39,501 nucleotides of DNA, taken from NCBI GenBank assembly GCA_900316575.1, contig ONDJ01000016.1:1-39501 (forward strand), read 5' to 3'. The position numbers and the translations under genes were made by a program. The stretch comes from an uncultured Prevotellaceae bacterium (lineage in GTDB: Bacteria; Bacteroidota; Bacteroidia; Bacteroidales; Bacteroidaceae). Positions within the stretch are counted from its first letter, which is position 1; each line of letters starts with the position of its first letter. The notes below the pieces were generated by a model. That model was not told the DNA's origin. It did not search any database and saw nothing but the letters and a program-made list of their open reading frames with translations. Below, piece after piece: positions 24,784 to 32,019 of the stretch.

Positions 24784-26901
24784 ATGAAACAAATTATTCA
24801 AGACCTCAAAAGCGGTGCTACCGTGCTTGAGGAAGTGCCGGTGCCTTTGGTTAAGGCGGGGTATGTTTTGATTAAAACCACGCGCACTTTGGTTTCGTTA
24901 GGAACGGAGCGTATGCTTGTTGAGTTTGGTAAAGCTAATCTCATCGACAAGGCACGCCAGCAGCCTGATAAGGTGAAGCAGGTGCTTGACAAAATGAAGA
25001 CAGACGGTATTCAGCCAACGCTTGAAGCCGTTTTCAATAAACTCGGACAGCCCCTGCCATTGGGTTATTGCAATGTAGGAAAAGTGGTTGCAGTAGGACG
25101 TGGCGTTACGGAATTCAAAGTCGGTGACCGCGTGGCGAGCAACGGCAACCATGCTGAATACGTTTGCGTTCCACAAAACCTCGTTGCTGCGATACCCGAC
25201 AGCGTAAGTGACGAGGAAGCAGCTTTCACCGTGATAGGCTCTATCGCTCTTCAGGGCATCCGCAACTTAAATCCTCAACTGGGCGAAACGATTGTAGTCG
25301 TAGGACTTGGCCTTATTGGTCTTGTTGCTGCGCAACTGTTGAAGGCAAATGGTTGCAATGTCATTGGAACAGACTTTGATCAGCAAAAGGTGGATATGGC
25401 TAATGCCTTTGGTGTGACGGCCATCAATCCTGGTGCAGGAACCGATCCTGTGAAATTCGTTCAAGATGTTACCCGTGGCATAGGTGCTGATGGCGTGCTC
25501 ATCACCGCTTCTGCTAAGAGCGATGAGGTAATTCACCAATGCTGTGAGATGTCGCGCAAGCGCGGTCGTATCATTTTGGTTGGCGTTATAGGCTTGAATA
25601 TGCGCCGCGACGATTTCTATAAGAAGGAACTCACGTTCCAAGTTTCGTGCTCGTATGGCGCAGGACGTTACGACGAAGAATATGAAAACAAGGGGCACGA
25701 CTATCCGTTGGCTTACGTGCGTTGGACAGAGAAGCGCAACTTCGAAACTATCCTCGGTGCCATCGCCTCGGGTGGGCTTGACGTGAAGTCGCTCATCACG
25801 GAACGTGTGGCTCTGGCTGATTACCAGGAGATTTATGGCGACATGCGCAAGCGCGGCAGTATCGCTTCCATCATTGAGTTCCCCGAAGAAACATCCGAGT
25901 CGCGTGTCGTTCGCATTGAAGGAAAAGACTTCAAAGCAGGTAATGGCAAGATAGGTATCATAGGCGCAGGCAATTATACCTCGTCGATGGTAGTGCCTTG
26001 TTTGCAAAAGGCTAGTGCTCAGATTAAGTATATAGCCAGTGCTGGTGGGCTCAACGCTAAGGTCTTGGCAAAGAAAGCTGGGGCAGAATGTGCCACCAGC
26101 GATTACAAAGAAATTTTGCAAGACCCAGAGGTTTCGCTTGTTATTGTCACCACTCGCCATAATCTTCATGCTCGCATGGTGCAGGAATGTTTAGAAGCTG
26201 GGAAGAGCGTGTTTGTGGAAAAGCCTCTTTGCTTACATCCAGAAGAGTTAGAAGCTATTGAAACGGCTTATAAGAATGCTCCCGAAGGAACGACACTGAC
26301 CGTTGGCTTCAATCGCCGTTTCTCGCCTTTTGCTACAAAGTTGAAGAAACTCGCGGGCGATGGGCCAAAGAATATTGTGGCTACGATGAATGCTGGCTTT
26401 ATTCCCGCAGATGTTTGGGTCCACGATATGGAAGTAGGCGGTGGTCGCATTCTGGGCGAGGCGTGCCACTTTATTGACTTGTGCAGCTATCTGGCTGGCA
26501 GTAGGGTAGTGGCTGTTTGTATGAACGCGCTTGGGCCCGATCCTCAGGAGAATACCGACAATGCTTCTATCATTTTGCGCTATGAAAATGGCAGCAACGC
26601 TGTGATCAACTACTTTGCCAATGGTTCAAAGAGCTATGCTAAGGAGCGTGTAGAAGTCTTTTCACAAGAACGTGTCTTTGTGCTTGACAATTGGCGCAAA
26701 TTGACGGGCTTTGGCGTTAAAGGTTTTTCAAAAATGAAAGGCACGATGGATAAAGGTCAAAAGGTTCAGTTTGCGATGCTGAATGAGCGTATTCGTGAAG
26801 GAGGTAAATCTCTGATTCCTTTTGAGAGTATATCCAATACTACCCGTGCTTGCTTTGCAGCCATACAGTCACTCAAAGAAAATAGATGGATTGATGTGTA
26901 A
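24784..26901 (+). CDS. bi-domain oxidoreductase (zinc-type alcohol dehydrogenase fused to Gfo/Idh/MocA)
   Basis: This is a 705-residue fusion. Residues 1 to about 345 form a medium-chain dehydrogenase with NGNHAEYVCVP and the Rossmann motif GLGLIGLVAAQLLKANG, plus SAKSDEVIHQC. Residues about 375-705 are a Gfo/Idh/MocA oxidoreductase with IGIIGAGNYTSSMVVPCL and EKPLCLHPEE. This double enzyme recurs at the end of O-antigen and capsule loci and is thought to modify a sugar-nucleotide or uronic acid, often next to a heparinase-like gene. No such neighbour is present here, and the repeat-rich spacer follows directly. Codon usage returns to that of the chromosome. Confidence 0.88.
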   Translation: MKQIIQDLKSGATVLEEVPVPLVKAGYVLIKTTRTLVSLGTERMLVEFGKANLIDKARQQPDKVKQVLDKMKTDGIQPTLEAVFNKLGQPLPLGYCNVGKVVAVGRGVTEFKVGDRVASNGNHAEYVCVPQNLVAAIPDSVSDEEAAFTVIGSIALQGIRNLNPQLGETIVVVGLGLIGLVAAQLLKANGCNVIGTDFDQQKVDMANAFGVTAINPGAGTDPVKFVQDVTRGIGADGVLITASAKSDEVIHQCCEMSRKRGRIILVGVIGLNMRRDDFYKKELTFQVSCSYGAGRYDEEYENKGHDYPLAYVRWTEKRNFETILGAIASGGLDVKSLITERVALADYQEIYGDMRKRGSIASIIEFPEETSESRVVRIEGKDFKAGNGKIGIIGAGNYTSSMVVPCLQKASAQIKYIASAGGLNAKVLAKKAGAECATSDYKEILQDPEVSLVIVTTRHNLHARMVQECLEAGKSVFVEKPLCLHPEELEAIETAYKNAPEGTTLTVGFNRRFSPFATKLKKLAGDGPKNIVATMNAGFIPADVWVHDMEVGGGRILGEACHFIDLCSYLAGSRVVAVCMNALGPDPQENTDNASIILRYENGSNAVINYFANGSKSYAKERVEVFSQERVFVLDNWRKLTGFGVKGFSKMKGTMDKGQKVQFAMLNERIREGGKSLIPFESISNTTRACFAAIQSLKENRWIDV

Positions 26902-26924
26902 TAAAAAGCTATTCTCCTAAGCTT

Positions 26925-27100
26925 GCTTTAACCCAAATCGATCATTAGGTTGTTACGCGCTAACACGCTTCCTTATTGTCATCTGTTTCGCTACTTTTCG
27001 ATCACAATGGAATGCCATTGCTCGTTCAAAGCAACAAAACATCTGCTCAATAAATAAAGACGGTTAGCATCATAACGCTGATGACCGATTTGGGTTAAGC
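26925..27100. mobile_element. MITE-like element
   Basis: About 176 bases with imperfect terminal inverted repeats: GCTTTAACCCAAATCGATCA at 26925-26944 and, inverted, GCTTAACCCAAATCGGTCAT at 27100-27081. It contains no ORF. The same terminal sequence, AACCCAAATCGGTCATTAG, recurs at 39366-39384 beside an IS remnant. This is a non-autonomous transposon outline; no target-site duplication can be identified with confidence. Confidence 0.6.
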
Positions 27101-27368
27101 CGTTTAAAAACTGTGATTATCAATGCGTCTATATCCGCTTTATTATGGTTGAGCATAGGCGCATTTAGTCTATAGTAACCATCCGAAATTAGACGTGTTT
27201 GGGCGAACAAAATAAAGCTGAACTTGTTTTAGAGCTTGGCATTGCAGTTGTATGGTTACAGTCTATAGAATACTCTCATTGCTCCTTAATTTTTCAATTC
27301 TATGAAACTCTATGCTTTTTTAGTAATTTGTTCCAATCGGCATTTCTAAGTATATAGATTCCTATAGA
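27101..27368. other. non-coding spacer
   Basis: This is an A+T-rich stretch without a credible ORF, RNA gene or terminator that I can see. It probably belongs to the repeat-rich junction after the polysaccharide locus. Confidence 0.4.
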
Positions 27369-27425
27369 CACTCTGTTTGAGGCTTGTAAACACTTTGTTT
27401 GCAAGCCTTAAACATTTTGTGTGAG
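27369..27425 (-). repeat. decayed 22-bp palindromic repeat array
   Basis: On the minus strand it reads about two and a half units close to CAAACAAAGTGTTTACAAGC plus two bases. These resemble the 22-bp units at 39405-39501 but are diverged, with the central palindrome CAAACAAAGTGTTT kept in the best copy. The period of 22 is preserved. Confidence 0.6.
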
Positions 27426-27761
27426 GGTAATCATCCGATAGGAGCGTGTTGTTTTTTTGTACTTTGTGCTATTTGCATGAAGCCTTTATAGACGCTTGTT
27501 ACAGGCGGAATGCTTGCGCTTCCAGTACACTGCGGCTGGAGGCGTTACTTTTGTTATGAACAACTTTGGCAACCGATACTCTAGAAACGCGAGAAAAAGC
27601 TCTCTTACGTGAAAGACTTCTATGAGAGGAGCTTATTTCCTGATTTTATGTTACCTTTGCCATGTCATTAAAGATTTTGCTCCTTTTTTATGCGGCATTA
27701 AAGTATGTGAAATGTCAGACACGGCAAGCTCTTGAGCGACAAGAAATAGCTCAGGGATTTT
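27426..27761. other. spacer with promoter-like elements
   Basis: No credible gene is seen. Two TAnnTTTG matches occur: TACTTTTG at 27546-27553, which leads to no ORF of note, and TACCTTTG at 27652-27659, which may drive the EamA gene with a leader of roughly 195 bases. Both lack a convincing -33 TTTG. A 33-codon frame at 27663-27764 starts only four bases after the second element and is unlikely to be a gene from that promoter. Confidence 0.35.
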
Positions 27762-27784
27762 AAAGGGGTGTTCTATAAATTAGG
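27762..27784 (+). mobile_element. IS terminal repeat, isolated copy
   Basis: AAAGGGGTGTTCTATAAATT plus AGG is identical to the terminus at 78-100 (inverted) and at 39312-39334, but the sequence beyond it differs. It is either the other end of the same IS left after a deletion, or a solo terminal repeat. Confidence 0.55.
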
Positions 27785-27859
27785 CTTGAATGACAGTGCA
27801 AACCGAGAGTAGAAACAAGACTTTGTTCTTGATCAGCTTATAGGCAATTGGGAATTTAT

Positions 27860-28735
27860 ATGTCTAAAGATAAGGGTTTCATAGCAATACTGATGGCAGT
27901 GCTGGCAGCTGCCCTATATGCTATAAGTACACCAGTCTCAAAAGTGCTTCTCCAAACGGTAGCACCCACAATGGTAGCAGCTTTCTTATATCTTGGAGCT
28001 GGCATCGGAATGGGAACGATGATGCTTATTCGTAGCGGAAGGCATAGAACATCTGAAGAGCGTCTGCATAAGGGCGACATTCCCTATGCTGCCGCTATGG
28101 TGATACTTGACATTGCGGCACCCATTCTTTTGATGTATGGGCTGAAGAATTGTTCGGCATCTAACACCTCTCTGCTCAATAATTTTGAGATTGTGGCAAC
28201 GGCTGTTATCGCTTTATTCTTCTTTGGCGAGAAAGTGAGACGCAAACTTTGGATGGCCATTTTGTTAGTGACAATTGCTAGCATTTTACTTTCTTTAGAA
28301 AAAAGCACTCTAACAGAGGCCTTGACATTCTCGCGTGGTTCCTTGCTTGTGCTTGGTGCTACTATTTGTTGGGGATTAGAAAACAATTGCACCCGTCAGA
28401 TAGCCAATCGAGACCCGATGGAGATTGTGACCATCAAAGGATTTGGATCTGGTTTGGGAGCTTTGTTGATAGCAATATTCGTTGGCGACCAGTTTCCCTT
28501 ATTCCAACACATCGTAATTATACTTTTTCTTGGCTATGTGGCCTATGGTCTGAGCATCTACTTCTATACTTATGCCCAACGCACTATTGGGGCTGCAAAG
28601 ACTAGTACCTACTACGCCCTTGCACCCTTTATAGGCGCATTGCTGTCAATCTTGATATTAGGCGAACCTATAACCATGACATTCATTATAGCATCTGTTA
28701 TAATGGCTGTTGGTTGTTGGATAGCAGCAAGGTAA
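27860..28735 (+). CDS. EamA/DMT family transporter
   Basis: This is a 291-residue inner-membrane protein with ten predicted helices, in two homologous EamA repeats of five. The first runs about 5-130 (AVLAAALYAISTPVSKVLLQ) and the second about 145-290 (GATICWGLENNCTRQIA). It is a drug/metabolite exporter with unknown substrate. The frame also opens at TTG 27848; ATG 27860, giving MSKDKGF, is preferred. The thioesterase gene follows after 22 bases and is probably in the same operon. Confidence 0.88.
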   Translation: MSKDKGFIAILMAVLAAALYAISTPVSKVLLQTVAPTMVAAFLYLGAGIGMGTMMLIRSGRHRTSEERLHKGDIPYAAAMVILDIAAPILLMYGLKNCSASNTSLLNNFEIVATAVIALFFFGEKVRRKLWMAILLVTIASILLSLEKSTLTEALTFSRGSLLVLGATICWGLENNCTRQIANRDPMEIVTIKGFGSGLGALLIAIFVGDQFPLFQHIVIILFLGYVAYGLSIYFYTYAQRTIGAAKTSTYYALAPFIGALLSILILGEPITMTFIIASVIMAVGCWIAAR

Positions 28736-28757
28736 ATTCAAATTAAGCAAACAAAGA

Positions 28758-29549
28758 ATGATAACAGACAGAAAATACCGACACACTTACACCGCTACGG
28801 CATCAGACATTACACCCTTGTACAGGCTTACGCCCAATGCCATGCTGATGTATTTCCAAGACAGCTTCGCGCGGCTGATGACGATTCATAATGTAGCTGC
28901 GTTTGATATTGTGAAGCAAAGGCGTATGTGGATTATTACTGAAATTCAGATAGACTTTCAGCCGACGGTCACCTATTGGTCGGAGGAGTTCACCATGGAG
29001 CTTTGGGTGAGCGAATTGACTTCGCTTCGCATCTATTGCGATTTCCGCATAGTCCGCACGGATAACGAACAGCTGATAGCATCAGGCACCAGCCAATGGA
29101 ATATCCTCAATCTTGACACAAAACGATTAGAGGCGACCGACTTCCTTGCCGACAAACTGATGGTGGTGCCTGAGTTGATGACCGCCAGCCACAAGAAAAA
29201 AAGGTTCCCCAAAACGCCGACGTTTGATTTGCAGATGGAGCATCGTGCCACTCGTCTTGATCTTGACTTTAATTTCCACGTCAGTAACCGCAGTTATGTC
29301 AGCATAGCCCTGCTAACGATGCCAGATAACATATTGGCTTCACAAATGCTGTCCTCACTTGTGGTTCACTGGCTTCACGAGACCTATCTTGATGAAACCC
29401 TGACATGTCGTATGTCGCGCTTAGAAGATGGAGCCTACCTCCATCAGCTCACGAATTCGGAGGGAGTCGTGGCTTGCGAACTTCTTAGCCGATGGCAACC
29501 TCTTGCGGAAACGGCAGATGTCAGCTTCGTGTTGAAAAGAGATTTATAG
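28758..29549 (+). CDS. acyl-ACP thioesterase family protein
   Basis: This is a 263-residue protein of the FatA/FatB-like fold (PF01643): two hotdog domains, the first with ITPLYRLTPNAMLMYFQDSF at about 18-37 and the second around LDLDFNFHVSNRSYVSIAL. The family usually reads HVNN before the Tyr; here it is HVSN, a small change at a conserved position. It releases fatty acids from acyl carrier protein, which may feed lipid or exopolysaccharide acylation. It is cytoplasmic. Confidence 0.8.
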   Translation: MITDRKYRHTYTATASDITPLYRLTPNAMLMYFQDSFARLMTIHNVAAFDIVKQRRMWIITEIQIDFQPTVTYWSEEFTMELWVSELTSLRIYCDFRIVRTDNEQLIASGTSQWNILNLDTKRLEATDFLADKLMVVPELMTASHKKKRFPKTPTFDLQMEHRATRLDLDFNFHVSNRSYVSIALLTMPDNILASQMLSSLVVHWLHETYLDETLTCRMSRLEDGAYLHQLTNSEGVVACELLSRWQPLAETADVSFVLKRDL

Positions 29550-29598
29550 AAAACCCATTAATTGAATTTAGCGAGGCATCAACCTCTTTTGTCAGACT

Positions 29599-30741
29599 AT
29601 GAGATTTTTAAGAAGCCTATTATCATGGTTCTCGTTTAGAAAGCGGAAACCATCACACGTTGAGCCGCAAGTGCCGAAGTATAGTTTTCCCACAGCGTTG
29701 GTGGGCGTTCAGAAACTTCCTTTTACGCTTGCAGAAGATGAGGTGATATTTGTTCAAGATGGTGAGCCAAGCGAGGCTGATGTGTTTGTAAAAGAGCATC
29801 AACAGCGTTTGGAGGATTGTTTCAATGAAGCAGGTCTTCGCTTTGTGTATTTGCCAACGTTGAGAGATAAGATTGCAACATCTGAAGAGATCTTTTCTTA
29901 TTGGCGACCATCAGCGAGTATGCCTACTGAGCCTTTGCCTCTCTTGCCGTTGGATAGTACATACTTGCTGCAGTATATGGTTCGTCCTGAAAATCGTGTG
30001 CATCTGAGTAAAGCTGCACTATGGACATATCTATATGATGAACGAGGAAAGAGCGGGAAAGGACCGCATATATTCTTCCGTGTTGAGTTAGATGAAGCTT
30101 TCGCTGGAGATGAAGCATATTTTGATGAACTGATTAAAGCAGTTAAGGGAAAGATTAGACAATATCCGCTTTATAGTATAAGGCAGTTCCCTACGGCTGA
30201 TGATGGTTTCGATTATGAATCCAAAAAACTATTAGCCAAAGCCAGTGTTATCATAAACCGCTTGCGTTGTTTGGGTATCAGCGAACAAGTGCTGGCGGGA
30301 CTGCTTCAACCACAGAAAGAACCAAGCCAACTCCATATAACAAGCGACAATCGCATACTGCTTTCCGACTTCAACGATCTTGAAGTCCAAATGACGCCTT
30401 TAGTGAAAGCTGTGTTTTTCCTTTTCATGCGTCATCCCGAAGGTATTGCCTTTAAGGAACTTCCCGACTATGCCGATGAGCTTGCTGGTCTGTACGATGC
30501 TATACGAGACAATAAACCTACGAATGGTAAGTTTGATACTCCCAAGAAGCTCAATGAAAACATTCAACGGCTTGTTGATCCGACTGATAATTCCATCAAC
30601 GAGAAATGTGCACGTATTCGCGAAGCATTCCTCTTGAGTATCCACGAGCAAATGGCTCACCACTATTTTGTTACAGGTGAACGCGGAAAGCCTAAGCGCA
30701 TTGATTTTCCGCGTGATAAAATTCAGTGGGATGGTAAATAG
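29599..30741 (+). CDS. hypothetical protein, unknown
   Basis: This is a 380-residue protein with no membrane segment apart from a weak N-terminal hydrophobic/basic stretch (FLRSLLSWFSFRKRK). It is otherwise soluble. I recognise no enzyme motif. The C-terminal half (PLVKAVFFLFMRHPEGIAF, then INEKCARIREAFLLSIHE and ending with RGKPKRIDFPRDKIQWDGK) has a conserved look that I associate with Bacteroidetes-specific hypothetical proteins, but I can name no domain. It starts 49 bases after the thioesterase and ends at an intrinsic terminator. Confidence 0.7.
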   Translation: MRFLRSLLSWFSFRKRKPSHVEPQVPKYSFPTALVGVQKLPFTLAEDEVIFVQDGEPSEADVFVKEHQQRLEDCFNEAGLRFVYLPTLRDKIATSEEIFSYWRPSASMPTEPLPLLPLDSTYLLQYMVRPENRVHLSKAALWTYLYDERGKSGKGPHIFFRVELDEAFAGDEAYFDELIKAVKGKIRQYPLYSIRQFPTADDGFDYESKKLLAKASVIINRLRCLGISEQVLAGLLQPQKEPSQLHITSDNRILLSDFNDLEVQMTPLVKAVFFLFMRHPEGIAFKELPDYADELAGLYDAIRDNKPTNGKFDTPKKLNENIQRLVDPTDNSINEKCARIREAFLLSIHEQMAHHYFVTGERGKPKRIDFPRDKIQWDGK

Positions 30742-30761
30742 TTTCCATAAAGAGTAAAAGA

Positions 30762-30795
30762 CGCATTTTGCAAGCCTTGCAGGGTGCGCTTTTTC
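30762..30795 (+). terminator. terminator after the 380-residue protein
   Basis: CGCATTTTGCAA pairs with TTGCAGGGTGCG (with G-U pairs) around the loop GCC, followed by CTTTTTC. The frame through it (opening at TTG 30768) is therefore not used as a start. Confidence 0.65.
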
Positions 30796-30816
30796 TGAAA
30801 AGACCTTTTGGTGTAT

Positions 30817-30824
30817 TAGTTTTG
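30817..30824 (+). promoter_or_regulatory. -7 element of the 125-residue protein gene
   Basis: TAGTTTTG matches TAnnTTTG and lies 36 bases before ATG 30861. No clear -33 element is seen. Confidence 0.4.
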
Positions 30825-30860
30825 CCTACGAATGATAAGAAACGAAACAAATGCTTTGTT

Positions 30861-31238
30861 ATGGATTTTGCAGCAATAGAAGATTTTTTTGATTGTGGCA
30901 AAATAGCCCGTCGCAAAAAGAACTACGAACTTGCATATCGTATGTTTCTTGCTTGTGAAATTACGTTTGAAAATGGCGAGTTGCCAATGTATATACCGGA
31001 ATATGGGGAAATGGCAGCTAGGGCTGAGAGGCTCAAGTGGAAAATGATGAAGAAACTTCCGGAGGATGTACAACGGAAATTGCGCAGGGAATATGCCCAA
31101 GCTTTTTATGGCTTAGGTACAAGCAAACTTTTCCTATGTTCTTGGCGAGATTTCTGTATGGAGCAATATAAGCATTTTGAGAAATTTATGGAGGAAGAAG
31201 AGGCTGCCGAAGCAAGCGCTGTGGGTAACGAGCAATAG
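30861..31238 (+). CDS. small hypothetical protein
   Basis: This is a 125-residue protein starting MDFAAIEDFFDCGKIARRKK. The frame extends upstream to TTG 30768, but that overlaps the terminator and promoter-like sequence, so ATG 30861 is chosen. The sequence reads as helical and TPR-like (NYELAYRMFLACEITFENGE) and ends with an acidic EEEEAAEAS tail. I recognise no family. It ends 17 bases before a strong hairpin shared with the convergent aquaporin gene. Confidence 0.65.
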   Translation: MDFAAIEDFFDCGKIARRKKNYELAYRMFLACEITFENGELPMYIPEYGEMAARAERLKWKMMKKLPEDVQRKLRREYAQAFYGLGTSKLFLCSWRDFCMEQYKHFEKFMEEEEAAEASAVGNEQ

Positions 31239-31254
31239 TCTCGCTCATAAAATG

Positions 31255-31296
31255 AAGCGCCCCCAAAAGTTAAGCATTAACTTTTGGGGGCGCTTG
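31255..31296. terminator. bidirectional terminator between convergent genes
   Basis: AAGCGCCCCCAAAAGTTAA pairs with TTAACTTTTGGGGGCGCTT around the loop GCAT, with almost no mismatch. It separates the plus-strand small protein gene from the minus-strand aquaporin gene. Confidence 0.8.
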
Positions 31297-31311
31297 TGTT
31301 TGTGGAAGGAT

Positions 31312-31998
31312 TTACTCGGCTTTGGGCTCAATGAGCTTCCAAATGCAAGCGCTCAACGCCGCACCTACAAATGGACCGACGATGAAAATCCAAAGGTTGG
31401 TCAAAGCTGTTCCGCCTTGGAAAAATGCAGGAGCAATGCTACGGGCGGGGTTAACGCTTGTGCCCGTATAGCGAATGCATACGAGATGAACTAAAACGAG
31501 CGAAAGACCAATTGCCAGGCCTGCAAAGTTGTTCGTTGCACCATTCGTCTTGCTTGTTGCGCCAAGCACTACCAGCACAAACACGCAAGTGAACACAATT
31601 TCGGCGACAAGACCGCCAAAGACGTTCACGCCTGGTTGCAAATCGTTTGCGCCTGTTCCTGTTAGGCCTGCATTTTCTGTAAGCAGCCAGAGAATAGCGC
31701 TACCAATGAAGGCACCGATAACTTGGAAAACCATGTACATGCAAGCATCTTTGGCGTTCATACGTCCACTGAGCAGACAGCCTAAAGTGATGGCGGGATT
31801 GATGTGGCAGCCAGAGATGCCGCCAATGGTGTAAGCCATGGCAACAACAGCCAAGCCAAATGCAAAGGCTGTACCTATAACCGTGGCTGCGTTAGCTACT
31901 GTAGAGCAGTCTGAAGTACAGTTTAGGCTCACGGCAACGCCGCAACCCATGAGCACGAGAACCATCGTGCCGATCATTTCAGCTAAATACTTTTTCAT
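31312..31998 (-). CDS. aqpZ: aquaporin (MIP family, AqpZ-like)
   Basis: This is a 228-residue inner-membrane channel with six helices and the two MIP pore motifs, NPA in SGCHINPAITLG and NPA in TGTSVNPARSIAPA (the latter followed by the conserved R). It is most like water-selective AqpZ rather than GlpF, because the aromatic/Arg filter region has the short loops and NPARS typical of AqpZ. It lies 21 bases after infB on the same strand, so it is probably co-transcribed with rimP-nusA-infB. That is an unusual neighbour for an aquaporin. Confidence 0.92.
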   Translation of the reverse strand: MKKYLAEMIGTMVLVLMGCGVAVSLNCTSDCSTVANAATVIGTAFAFGLAVVAMAYTIGGISGCHINPAITLGCLLSGRMNAKDACMYMVFQVIGAFIGSAILWLLTENAGLTGTGANDLQPGVNVFGGLVAEIVFTCVFVLVVLGATSKTNGATNNFAGLAIGLSLVLVHLVCIRYTGTSVNPARSIAPAFFQGGTALTNLWIFIVGPFVGAALSACIWKLIEPKAE

Positions 31999-32019
31999 AG
32001 GTGTTAGATTTATTTAGAG

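Noticed and set aside
25267-26169. Minus-strand 300-codon frame opposite the bi-domain oxidoreductase
   Set aside because: It is a shadow of a recognised enzyme gene and has no homologous look of its own.
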